A stretch of DNA of 64,000 nucleotides from Haemaphysalis longicornis (lineage: Eukaryota > Arthropoda > Arachnida > Ixodida > Ixodidae): positions 43,574,144 to 43,638,143 of the forward strand of contig CM023457.1 in NCBI GenBank assembly GCA_013339765.2. The letters are read 5' to 3'. Shown here one piece after another: positions 33,621-45,057 of the stretch (positions within the stretch are counted from its first letter, which is position 1; each line of letters begins with the position of its first letter). The translations under genes were made by a program, and so were the position numbers. A model generated the notes under the pieces. It was not told the DNA's origin, did no database searches, and saw only the letters and a program-made list of their open reading frames with translations.

Positions 33621-34719
33621 GGCTCATGGCCATTTCGAAGCTCTCGCAGCAGCTGGCTGGGCCACCTCTGCGGCGGATATTTGGCGGGATGGCATTTTAT
33701 AGCGCAGTTTTCTCCCACACTGTGAGCTCCTTTCCCGCATGAGCAATTTAGTTTACACCTTGAGCTATGTTTTAGCAAAATGTTACAAGTGGTTTCTGAA
33801 GCTACTTGCACCTCTTCACGGCCAGAGACGACGCCATGTTGCCGCCTTGTCACATGCACGGCGCTATTCCATTTTTTCTCGTTTTCTGATAATACGAATT
33901 TTCAGGTTATAAGAATATTTTTGCCGCCCCTTGAGATTCGTATGACCGAGATCCCACTGTACCAACTAGGACGTTGCTCATTAAAATAATGCCAGTTTTA
34001 TGGTGATGTTGTGGTGTTCTACCCAATATTAATGTTTAATCTCCAAAAAAAATGCTCATAGCACCACTTTGGTTATCCGTATCCGAACATACCCGACAGC
34101 AACGTGCCGTGTAGTAGCGGTAATGCGGCGAGCACGCTCGAAAAGTCAATCCCGCTTCGCTTCAATGGGGATTGAAAGCGCCTTTGATATGCTTATTAGT
34201 GTTTTCCCGAGGGTGCCCTACGAAGGGCTGAAGCAGTATAACCAGACATCGCAACATTCTCGTGTAAAGGCTGCTGGAAACGGGCCGAGAATCTCATTTC
34301 ATAAAGTGTTTCACACCTTGTACGGGCTTAGACGACTTTAGGTACAGGATAGCGTACTGTCCTTATTCGGTTTGTGGCGTGGGATGATGGGGTATCGACT
34401 AGTTTCGAGAGATGGACGCGAGGGATCCTGAAAGGGGGGGGGTTACCCCTTTACCTGGCAAAATAGTTTCAAACGGCGGAAGTTTATTTTTGCCGGTTTA
34501 TTTCTTCTTTAGAACAACCACAGAAGCACCAAAACAGGCTTCATGATGTTTCATAAAATGAAAAATATATTGTAGGTCGACAGTTTTGATGATCTGCGAG
34601 TTAACGTATAAAAGGCGGGGCTCGAAAATCGTTTTTTATTTTATTTAGTTTACTCTGGTGATTCTTTTCATTTCTCAAAAAATGTTAGCGGGTGTGAAAA
34701 GTCAGACAGAAGTTTTTTT
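33621..34719. other. CLCA intron, no gene seen
   Basis: No coding family was recognised. The sequence is AT-rich with G- and T-runs near 34430 and 34710. Confidence 0.4.
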
Positions 34720-35010
34720 TGTTCTTCAGGCAAAGGAAACACCACATTTAGTACACTTGTATCTAGAGACGCCCGTTTGGCACAAGGCCTAGCAACTTCA
34801 TGTCTGGTTTCTTCCGTGCTGCTTAGAACCACAGGCATGTTCTGGAGCTACAACTGGCCAGTGGCTGACGTCGTAACGGGCATCATCAGAAGGCATTGCG
34901 TGTTTCCTCTTGGGGACAGAAAGCTGCAGGGCTTCTATGGTGGGGTCTTCCAGCTGGGCACGGTACGAGAACTTGGTTTGCTGTTTTCAGCTATTTGCCA
35001 ACAGATACAA
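34720..35010 (-). pseudogene. Possible piggyBac-like transposase C-terminal fragment
   Basis: On the minus strand one frame reads RAQLEDPTIEALQLSV...HAMPSDDARYDVSHWPVVAP followed by C and K/R-rich residues. After a break, another frame reads SRYKCTKCGVSFA then stop. The order of an R-x-D-x-x-x-H-W-P stretch followed by a terminal Y-x-C-x-x-C finger is typical of the end of piggyBac-family transposases, which cut at TTAA. The catalytic DDD domain is not visible. TTAA-bounded elements occur elsewhere in this window. Family recall only; not certain. Confidence 0.4.
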
Positions 35011-38000
35011 AAATCCTTGAGAGGTAGTATCTTTGAGGGAGCTACTAGCTGACAATGGCCGATTATCTGACAAGAGGAGCTACTAGCCGACAATGATCGG
35101 CTACAGCGCTCCAGGCTGGTTCTCGTTGAGCAATCAGGGGTACTGGTCACGGTATCGTACTGGCTTGGTGGTGCTACTGAGATATCAGCGTGAAGTTCCA
35201 TCACTTGTCAAGTTCGAAGTGACGTAAATGCAGCGGAACAAGAGCAACACCCCTCTCCATTGCCCGCTCTTCATAGATGATGTATGTCCCTTCCTGCAAA
35301 GAAAACGCTGAGCTACACAAAAATCCACTTGCGTCATCTTTCCACTTTCAAGCGTACCATATTTGCTGCACAAAGGTGAAAAACTGTTGAGCATTTATGG
35401 CTCTGACAGCACGTGCAATAGATTATCCGGCTTTATTTGCGATAAAAATATTACAGCCGCCAATTACTGCAAAGCTAGGAGCACGCAAACCCAGGCATGC
35501 AGCAGCTACACCCTTGATACGGCACACGCGGCGTTCCTCAACCCTTCCGTGGCAGCAGGCAATTGGAGCGCGGCGAGCCAGTGTCGACGCGGGGAGCAGT
35601 GCGGCGGCCGGCGCTCCACCGTGCTGAATTCGTAGGTCTGGATGGTTTCAGCCTATTTTAGAATAACTGCACGTTTTCGTCCTCTCTTAATTTCTGTCTT
35701 CAAAACACATTAGCCAGATAAATTGGTTCCTACGAATACGAAGAGTTTTTTTTTTTTTGCTGAAGCTTATTTACGAGAGTACGTTTTAGCGTATTATGAA
35801 AGATCGAGCCAAACAATGGAATCGTGTCGCTGCGCTCTATCCTGTATATCCTTTTCCGGGCAAAAGGTTTTGACCACGGAGCAAGATATAAAGAGGAGCG
35901 CCGACTGTGGCCCAGAAAAATTCTTTTGCTCGGGCCGATAATGTCCACGCGCCGCCGGCCGCCAAGCTTTCCCTTTGCTCTCTTCCTCCTTCGTTTGCCC
36001 TCTCGTCGCTGTGCCTCTGTACATGGCTCTTCCCTTCTTCGCTCTCCCCAGAGGCGTCTTTTCTTCGCAACGACGTCTGTCGTATGCCTGTCCTACTATG
36101 CAGGAGGAATGCCTGCACGCGCGGAATTTAAACACCCGTGCGCAGCCGGAATAGACGGCGCAGATAATCGCACGCCACCGCATACATGGCGATCGCTTAT
36201 TCCCTATCGAGAGGCGTTTATTCTGACATTATGAAGACCCGCTAGAAATATTGTACTAACCCAGCAGATATGTAAGACGCAACTGAACGACGACGACTTT
36301 AGAATCACCAAAGAATGAGCAAGAGTAATATGAAACGCCACAACATGCAGTCTAGCGTGATTCTGCTTACGACAAACCGATGCAGCGCAAAAATTACCCT
36401 CTGTTGTTGGCCCGCTCTCCGGACGCCTGCTTAATTATTTATGCCGCTTCTGCGCACGAACAACGCTTACAAGGGTCGCCCGGAGTCTCCATCGGCAAAC
36501 GGCAATGAGACACACATTTCTGTGTCAATGACTGAATTGGACGGCTGCCCTGTTGTAATAAGTGTACAAAAACACTGTCCTCTTGATAAGGCACCCAAGA
36601 CTCCAACTTAAATGCTGCGACTTGTATGGCTTCAATTTTGGGCCTACGAGGGTTCCCGGCGTTTTTTTTCTTTAAGCGGCTGACCAGCAAAACAACCGGC
36701 TCGTCATCCCTTTCTTTTGGCGAGTCATCACCACAGAGATATAGGATCCGGACTAATTCAAATATCGCGAAATGAAGGCTTGTGAAAAGACCGCACTGTC
36801 AGGGCCTCGATCTTGAGCAGATTGCTACGTCGCGGGCAGTCGCGGGTGATGTTATCGCGTTTCTGTTATTTTCTGATGAGCGTGTGAGTGCCGGTCCGTG
36901 TTCTAGGCACACTCTGTTTTGGACGTAAGTTGGAGAACGGCGAGAAAGCTGAGGCAACTTTTATAATCGCTAGTGAACAGAATCAGTTGCTCATTTCGCC
37001 TTTTGTAAAACCTGTTAAAACACAGCCGAATTGGTGTTCACAAATTTACAAAACGGAGTCACATTTTCGGCAAGCACTGCGCAAAAGGTAGTGTTTGTAT
37101 AGCAGCCATATGTCTATATGTGCGCTCTACATTTTGTTTTCCCGCCATGCAAACCAATCCTTAACGCATCTTTGCCGTGCCGTACGACCACTCAATTCCT
37201 TCGGGTTCGGGTTACCCAGAAGGTGCTGTCGAACAAGTTAATCAAGCCGTGCGAAGGAGGAGCGCAATGAACGCGATGCGGCGCCAACGCAGGCCCAAAG
37301 CACTCCGCCCAAAACTACCGTCGCCGAAGCAGACGACAAAAGCCGACGGAACGCGTTCCGCCAACGCGCCCGCCGGCGCACGGGGAACGCCGGCCGCTTA
37401 GCCGCCGGACCATTCGCTGCGCCATCTACATTGCGCTCCGCGAGTGGTGGACATTAAGAGCCCGCAGGAGAGAGCGAAGTCGGCGCTCCTGTTTATCTTG
37501 CTCCGTGGTTTTGACATACTCCGGGGCATCGGAAACACTGCTGCCACGGCATCTTTTGCTAGCTGGGGCACATCACGCGAAATACAACTAGGTTACCTAA
37601 CAAAGAAGTGTTTTGGTGTACAGCCCCTCCAAACACTGCCATGGATATACAAATACGTGAAAATATTTGAGTTTTGTGTGGGCGCTCCGCAAATTTTGTG
37701 GCCCTTTGGAGCCAGGCTGACTCCTGTTTGCGATTCAAATATATGCTTAGGTCGAACGGGATCTCACCAATTTGCATCGTTGATTAATTAGGCCCCATCG
37801 CACGTCGAACGCTGAATTCTCAGTTGGGAATATCTGTTAAATGCAAATGCCCAATAAAAATATTACGTGTGTACGCATGCCTACGATGTTTTTGGCACTC
37901 CAGTCAAATGGTGGAAACTGGTACCATCAAATCTTTTATAATGCGCCCCTGTAATTTTTGTGAGTTCCACAATTTGATAAATTCGCCGCTAACTTGAGGG

Positions 38001-38659
38001 GCCCGCGTAACGAATCAAGCTGCATTCTTCATTGCACAACGCTTTTTTTGATCGCCCGCATAGTCGGATGAATCGCGAGATGCATGCTGGGAAAGCAAGA
38101 AGGGAGAATGTTTGTGTTACGACCTTACTTATTCTGGCATATTTGCAACGTTAGAAGTTTTTCTGATTAAGCACGACGACCCATTCGTGGCGACACTCAA
38201 GGAACGCAGGCAATGTGCAATGAATAGACTCCGCACATGCAGAAACATTTGTCGTGGGCACTTCACATGTTTCTTCCATGAGCTCTTTGCACTTGCGCTG
38301 ATTGTTGTGCAGCCAACAATGGCGTAGTCGCACCCACACGAGTAGCTTCTGTACATAGTCAAGTAAAGGCAGTGACGACAGCCTGCCCACAATTAAGAAA
38401 ATAACAATAAACTGTAGACGAAAAGTCGGGCGTCCTGCTCGCACGGCGAAACGTAGCCTCCCAGGCAACCCCCGTCTGGACAAAGCGAGTGTGGGGTGGC
38501 CCGCCACCATAGCGGGTTGGGAACGGAATTTACGCACAAACTTGACAGCTCTCAGACGCTTTGAAAGTTCTCCTTACTGTTGAACTTGTCGTTGCTGATA
38601 TACACCGAATAAATGACTTACCAACTTTCGATGCCGCCTGGGGCCTGATGTACACGCAC
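35011..38659. other. CLCA intron, no gene seen
   Basis: Several open frames of 60-136 codons exist, including GC-rich ones at 35400-36240 and 37180-37400. None shows a recognisable domain or good exon boundaries. Confidence 0.4.
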
Positions 38660-38709
38660 GGCAGGGAGAGAGAGAGAGAGAAACAACTTTATTGATGGCT
38701 GCAGCAAAA

Positions 38710-39480
38710 AAGCGGCCTAAACGTCGTGACGGCCTGCCCCCTCTAGCGACCTTTTCGCACCGCCTCCGGTGGAGGGAGCACTTTCGGACCGCTGACAGTC
38801 GAGGGCAGCCATCACCTGCTGGACGGCCAAGAGTTGGGTGGCGTGTTCACCGCTTCTTGCCGCAGCCTCGAGCTGCGGCGGGATCGTCGTGGCTTTGCTG
38901 GCTTCTCGTGGGTGGAGTTCGCAGTTCCACAGGATGTGAGCCACCGTGGCCCTCTCCTTCGCACATAGTCTGCACACATCACTGGAGTACACTTCGGAAC
39001 ACATATGCTTGGCAAGCACCGGGGCTTGCAGCGAGTGTCTGTAGCTGTCTGTATATCACTGATTCTTCCCTTGTCAGCCTCGGATGAGGCGGCAGGTAGG
39101 TTCGACGACAGAGGAGGTACCACTCGAGGACTTCCCGGTACGTGGTGAGGTGTTCCGGCTCCGCGAGTAGGGGCGGCACAGGCGGGGAGGCCAGACCATC
39201 GGGCGCGTCGCGACAGGTGAGCGCGTGCGTGGCCCGGTCGGCCTCCTCGTTCCTGTTGTCGTGCCCCTCGCGGAGGCCCAGGGGGCCCACGTGCGCCGGG
39301 AACCAGCGTAGAGTTACCGGTGTCGTTCGTGGAGGTAGGGCACCGCACACCCTCACAGCACTGGGGGACACTCTGTTCATGGCGTAGCTAAGGATCGCCA
39401 GTCGCGAGTCGCTGAGCACGGTGGTACATCTTCGGTTCGTGAGTGCCAGGGCAATGGCCATCTCTTCGGCGTGGTGGGCG
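38710..39480 (-). pseudogene. LINE RNase H and C-terminal region
   Basis: The minus-strand frame includes TTVLSDSRLAILSYAMNRVS (the DSR aspartate of RNase H), then TLRWFPAHVGPLG and NEEADRATHAL, equivalent to WxPxHxG...NE.AD. Another frame holds SSDVCRLCAKERATVAHILW and NCELH, the C-x2-C-x7-8-H-x4-C C-terminal motif of LINE ORF2. The frame changes between these parts. Confidence 0.85.
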
Positions 39481-39499
39481 TTGCGAACCGTAAAACTAC

Positions 39500-40420
39500 T
39501 CGCGGTGTACAGATCGCCGGAGACAGCTGCTATGACTACTGCAGCATAAGCGTTCGGTTCTAGGGTACTGAGCGATGTCGACGTAGAAGGCGCCGGCGTC
39601 CCTGGCGAGTCGATGCTCCTGGTTGTGGTCCAGATGCATGTGTCGAGGAATCGGGGGCACGTGGAGGTTGCATAGTATACTCTGCGGCAGAGACGGCGAG
39701 ACTTCGCCGCACTGCTCCTCTCGTCTTCTGAGGCCGAGACGCTGCAGGATGTAGCGCCCGGTGCGAGTTTGGGACAATTGCGTGAGTTGAGCCGTACGCT
39801 GGGCTCAAGAGCTTGTCCGTGCTGGTGTGAAGATAGAGGCCGAGGGCCGCCTTGTAGGCCTTGCGAATGATGGCGTTCAGCTTCTGGCGCTCAGCGACTT
39901 TCCAATTGTGGAAGGCGGCTACGTAGGCGATGTGGCTGATGGCGAACGACTGTACCAGCTGGAAGAGACTAGCCTCCTTCATGCCTGCGTGGCATGTGGA
40001 TACCCTCCGGATAAGCCGGGTGGCTGCCGTAACGTTGGTCGCCAGCTTGTTGATGGTGAAACCGTTGCTCCTGTGCACGTCAAGATGACGGCCCAGGACA
40101 CGCAGGGTCTTCACGTGCGGAGTTGTAGTTCCGTCTCCCGTGCGGAGGGTGGTGTCTTCGGCTGCTGAGGCACCTAGAAGCTTGGACTTGGTTGTGGAGC
40201 AGACCAGACCCGTGTGCTGAAGTCGGTCTTCGATGACATCGAAGACCGACTGTAGACCGACTGCTTGCTGTAGGGTAGCTTCGATGTGGCCGTGCACGGC
40301 AGGGAGCAACAGCATGGGACTGCGGCATCGCCTGCTCGCCTCGCAGTCCCCAAGAATTGCCTGCCAGGTGGCGCCTTGATCGGTCGAAAATGGCCAACCC
40401 GGCAAAAGTCTGGTCTATAC
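39500..40420 (-). pseudogene. LINE RT C-terminal (thumb/connection) region
   Basis: The minus frame at 39560-40405 includes LVCSTTKSKLLGA, VKTLRVLGRHLDVHRSNGFT and AISHIAYVAAFHNW, then NAIIRKAYKAALGLYLHTS. This is the stretch after the YxDD motif in LINE reverse transcriptases. A frameshift near 39790 leads to RTGRYILQRLGLRR and a YVDIA-type start of the RNase H domain near 39570. The YxDD catalytic motif itself lies at the truncated 5' edge and is not readable. Confidence 0.75.
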
Positions 40421-40470
40421 AACTTGTTGCGTCCTACGAAACGTGCCTCTATTAGACTGTCCAATCCACG

Positions 40471-42710
40471 TGGTCGTCGCTGACGTGTAGCATTTGTTGC
40501 GTGGCCGTGACGTGGTTGTAGCCGTAGTCTCGTGTTTGGGCCGGCGTCGCTGTGCGTGATCGTGTGGACAAGGTCGCCCCCCCCCCCCCGCGTCCCTAAC
40601 TGGTTCCTCGGTGGCTACCCTTGTGGTAGCCGCTGCTACCCGAGGTACCGAAGAGGATGCATAAGATAGCCTTGCGGGGCCGTCGAAGTGAAAGTCGACG
40701 GGGCGTGGGCGCTAGGCGCAGGTGCCCGTTCATCGCCGCTGGGGCCACCAATGTGCAGGTCGGTGGTGCAACTAAGCCGCCGAAGCCGATGCGAGGTCGG
40801 CCTGCTCCTGCGCAGGCTTGGTTGGCACAGTCGGAGGACTGGCCACGTCCCCCTTCTCGTTCCTTAAAGCTCGCGTGCTCCTTCCGCCTCCTGGTTGTCT
40901 CTCCTCCCTTGTCCTTGTACTCCTCCCTTATATATCTTCTGAGCACCGTTGTGGTGCCTCGGGTGGGCCGTCTCCCTTTTCATTTTCATATTTGGTCACA
41001 AAGCTCTGGGTCCCGTTGTGCGTTCGCGGATTGGCTCCCCATTTCACTACCATATATGTTATTGGTGCTGTGGGGCGCCGTCATGGCGCTAGTGAATATA
41101 TCCGTTTTTGGCGCGCGCTTCAAATTTATGGTCTTTTTTCTTTCTTCGGAGGGTTTTGGGGCATCCCCTCTTTTTAGTGAACCAATGAAAACTAAGGCAA
41201 ACTGCCCCTGGTATTCTTTGTGTCATGTTTGCAAGCTCTGTTCTTGGTTTATCGGAGCTTACAAACTGATGTTCGCAGTGATTGCATAAATACGAAGCAT
41301 ATATTTGTGCAGTTACCTAGGGAGTAGTGTCTTAAAAGGCTTGCTATTTTGGAGATGTGTAAATTGACGGATTCTGTCGTACAGGCCTAGCCCCAGATCT
41401 TAATGTCGAAAAAAACAGTGGCGTGCATACTGCAAAGAATGCATGATTTACAAAGCCCGAGTAAAGGTATTGCTAACATAGTAAGCCTAATGATATCCTA
41501 AAAGTTTTCTGATTACCTTTAGAGGGAAAATACATTTGCATCATTTCAAGTAGCTCCGTATTGTAAGACTACTACTTATCGCAAGATCAAATTTCTCATG
41601 CGTTTTCATGCGAAGCTTTATATATATTGGTAAAATTGAAATCTTGCGGTCACTTGTACTGCAACTCCTTTGGCAAACCCCATGCACATAAGCCGAAAAG
41701 ACAAGGTGAAATGACAGGACAAAGAAATAAGAAAAGACAGCGAGAAATGAAAAAAAAGAAATGGGCACAATGTTAGACTAAAGGGATTGGCGTGAATCAC
41801 AGCTCAAGCGACAAGGACAGGTGGTGCAGGCACTGCCAGTATGGCAATGACACTCTGCCTTCACTTTCGTAATGGGTGGGCAACGCGTCATGCGCAAAAG
41901 AGCGGGCTGCACATTGCAGCTTCCCTGGTTAACCAATTGTAAGGAATGTATGGTCACATGTTTTGTGGCGGGAAAGTGGGATCACTTTATATAGGTGGCT
42001 ACTGAAACCCTTCCAGCCTGCATATCACCCTAAATTAGCGGGCATATGACACTTTCTCGGTATTCTTTAACCACGGCTTCAACCTAAAAGCAGCGGTTTT
42101 CTTGTTTCTTATTCTGCTTTGGCTAGAAAAAATTGAAACCATACCTTTAGGTATTTTATGTTTTGTGATATGTTTTATGATCATAGGTCCTACAGTGAAT
42201 GTACCCGAGGTTTCTTATGTGATGAAAAAAGTTCGCATGCATGAATAACAGTACAGATGTTGCCGTTGGGTTACATAGGGCTGTGAATTTTTTTGAATTT
42301 AAAGAGCTTTGTTTTGTTAATATTATCGCAGCCTTGTGATGTGCGGGAGATTGATTTGGCGTCAGAAGTGCAACACGTAGAGATAAAAAGAGAATGCACA
42401 TTAATGTGCAGGTGTAGTTCGTCGCCACCGAAATTGCTTTTGCTGTGTGCTTTTTCTAGCTCACAGATACATTGTAGTTTCCTTCTTGTCGTTAACCTAA
42501 TCCCACTAGGTGAAGTACTTCTGTGATGACCAAGGGGGAATCCGTCAACATAGCTATAAAGCTCCCAGTATGCAGAATGCACTCTGCGAACAAAGATCAA
42601 CTTGGGACGTTATCAGTAAACATGCAGACTTCCAACAGTGAGTGGCCTTTTATGCGACTTGCCTTGTCATTACAATAGTTTCTTTTTATGTAGGAGCACT
42701 TTAAATGGTT
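40471..42710. other. CLCA intron, no gene seen
   Basis: A C-run of about 13 lies near 40580. The GC-rich part at 40600-40900 has open frames on both strands without a known family. The rest is AT-rich. Confidence 0.4.
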
Positions 42711-43736
42711 ACCGTATTTTGCGGCGTATAAGTCGCGTTTTTTTCCTGACATTTTCGTTGGTGTGTCTCATCCACAGGTGTCTTATAAATTCGGTTCGCG
42801 GCGGCCGCGCATGGCCAGCGCTTGTCGAGACACAGCTCTATGGTCTAAATGAATCCGAAGCCCAGCGCTACGGCGTTTCTCATACCCCATAAGTCGCTTC
42901 GAGACGTTAAACCGAAGAATTTGCAGCTTTTTATAGTCAAAAGCAATGATAATGGCCTGCGACAACTGCGCGCCACTTTATGCCATCTGCAGTAGCTACA
43001 GTTCAGAATAAATTCAAAGTAACATCAAACTGGGTTGCAAAAACGAAATGCAGCTTGTAAATTATTACAGAGAGTTACTCTGAAAGAGGTAAATGTGCTG
43101 CTCACTCTTAAAATAAGAGCTTCTGATCAGTTTCGATTTTCGCGCCGCTTCCGTTCGTGTCTCTTAGCCATGACATCTTTATTGCGCTGATTTACGACAG
43201 CACGCAAGAGACGGGACCAAAGGGGTCTCCGACTCTTGCGACTCATTTCTACAAAAACAGTTGCAGCCGGGTTGATAAAGGCCGGAGTAATCCGACCCGC
43301 AAATGGTGACAATGTTGGCGAAGAAGACATCGGAGAGTTGGAGGAAGACAGTGATGCGCCGGCAGAACTCCCACTTGAAGTTGCTAAATTATTCTTTAGC
43401 GAGTCGGAGGAAGAAGACTTCGATGGTTTTGACTAAACGCCGTCTTTAAGTACATGCCATATGTGTGTATCAATAAACCATTTTTGAGAAGTTAGTTCTG
43501 TCTAGACTTTGGACGGTATATGCACGTGTCTAGCCGCCTTACCGGGGGATGCGTTCATAGGCCGCGGCCGCCGCAACCATGTACTTTTGCCACAGTCTCT
43601 AACGATCTGATTCACTATGAGTTTACCTACTTGACAAGTGTGTCTTATAACTGGTGCGTCTTATACACCGGTGCAACTTATATTGGAAAAACTGTCATTT
43701 TGATGGGGGTGCGAATTATAGACCGGAAATTACGGT
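42711..43736 (+). mobile_element. DNA transposon with terminal inverted repeats, internally deleted
   Basis: The left end is ACCGTATTTTGCGGCGTATA then AGTCGC. The right end reverse-complemented is ACCGTAATTTCCGGTCTATA then ATTCGCACC. Subterminal TGTCTTATAA/GTCTTATACACC phrases recur inside both ends. About 1.03 kb long, it keeps only the end of a transposase frame (43236-43436). No clear target duplication was seen. Confidence 0.7.
43185..43436 (+). pseudogene. Transposase C-terminal tail, pogo/Tigger-like
   Basis: The frame reads TVAAGLIKAGVIRPANGD followed by an acidic tail ending FFSESEEEDFDGFD and a stop. A short hydrophobic segment then an acidic tail ending in E/D-x-x-F-x-G-F is common at the end of pogo/Tigger (TIGD-like) transposases. 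The helix-turn-helix and DDE catalytic parts are missing, so this is a deletion derivative. An AATAAACC-type signal lies about 35 bp after the stop. The family call rests on tail composition and is moderate at best. Confidence 0.45.
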
Positions 43737-45057
43737 TCTGGTTTTTACAGTTTATAACGTTTTTTGTAGGCGTAAGGATAACACGGGGATGACCCTAACA
43801 AAACACGGGCAATTTCATGTCCCTGCTTTAGAGTGTAGTATCTCAATTCTGTACCCACAATGACACTAAAAGCGAATCGGAACGACAATCACTAAATCTC
43901 TGAACGTAAAGAACCCAGAATAGTGCGTAAAAACATCGAAACGAGTGACTGGATTGTGTCAACATTGCACGAAGGTCTCAAGGGTTTCCCCCTCAAACAA
44001 TTCGCGCAGCAGGCAGCAATACTCTCACTGTAGTGCCTATTTTCCTTTTTGCCTCTATTGAGATGCAGAAAAGAGGAAGCGCTGATAACAAGCTTAGATG
44101 GAGATGTAGCGCGTTCTTCTGCGCTCGGCTAAGCGTAGAAGGGGGTTGATAGTTCGACTACATTGCGAAGGGAGGGTGGACGGCATCTAGAGTTTACAAT
44201 CCTGGTTACCTTTTGGTGATTGAACTACTGGTAACTAATTTTGCCCACTTTAATCAAAAAAGCACGAAGAAAAAGGTACGTGTACCATAGTGTTTTACCA
44301 TCTGGCTGACAACAATTAAAAACTGACATCTCCCTTGATATTATTTAAATCCAGACAAGAAATGTGTCCTTTATGGTTTTTGTAAGCACTCATGGTCGTG
44401 TCAGGTTTTAATTGTTGTCATGCATTTTTCCCTACCAGACGGGTTTCCATCCAACCCTTTATATCCTACCGTCTGGCTAGACTTAAAGCGAAAATGCGCA
44501 CTAGGCAAAATATATACACGCCATTTTTGGTCGTGCATGATGTTATTTATGAAACACGAGAGATGGCCAGCTAAAAAATTCTAAGGGGCCGCTTATGTCA
44601 GTGTGCAAATGTGATTTGATCCAAAAGGCGACCAACAGCCACCAGAACCTCGCCGGTGATTCCTTTGAAGTCATTTCGTTTTCAAACCAAAAGAATCTTA
44701 CTGAGTAACATAAGAAAAATTCTAAAAGTTTCCCGGGCGCAAAAAGCGGGTAAGCGCAAGAAGCACATCAGTTTTTCGGACGGGCGCGAAGGACGAAACC
44801 GAAACCAGTCGCTGAACGCCCGCGCATGACCCTATACGCAAGTGATAGCCGGCTCACCGCTCCAGCAAAGCATAAAAAAAGCCATCCATGCAAGCAAAAA
44901 ATGTGGTTGATGCCTCTTTCATAGGAATTGGTAAAACACGAAAATGAAATGTGCCTTCACAGGAGCATTTAAATGTTTATTGTGCATCCATATGAACTTG
45001 CACATCTCTATTTATTACGTCGGTATTGCACCGTTAGACACATCGTTAGACACTGGC
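43737..45057. other. CLCA intron, no gene seen
   Basis: AT-rich with no recognised coding or repeat structure. Confidence 0.4.

Larger units (their letters stand above)
38660..40470 (-). mobile_element. 5'-truncated LINE with RNase H, minus strand
   Basis: The 3' end on the minus strand is a GCAGCCATCAATAAAGTTGT tail followed by a CT microsatellite (plus-strand GA run at 38665-38681). Going 5' it has a C-terminal zinc-like part, RNase H and the thumb/connection region of RT, ending about 40470. Copies that stop inside RT are typical of incomplete LINE insertion. It lies in the large CLCA intron. At least three frame changes show decay. Confidence 0.8.

Noticed and set aside
35363..35635. Cys-containing open frame as the missing CLCA Cys-rich exon
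   Set aside because: Cysteine spacing and surrounding residues do not resemble the CLCA segment, and suitable splice sites are lacking.
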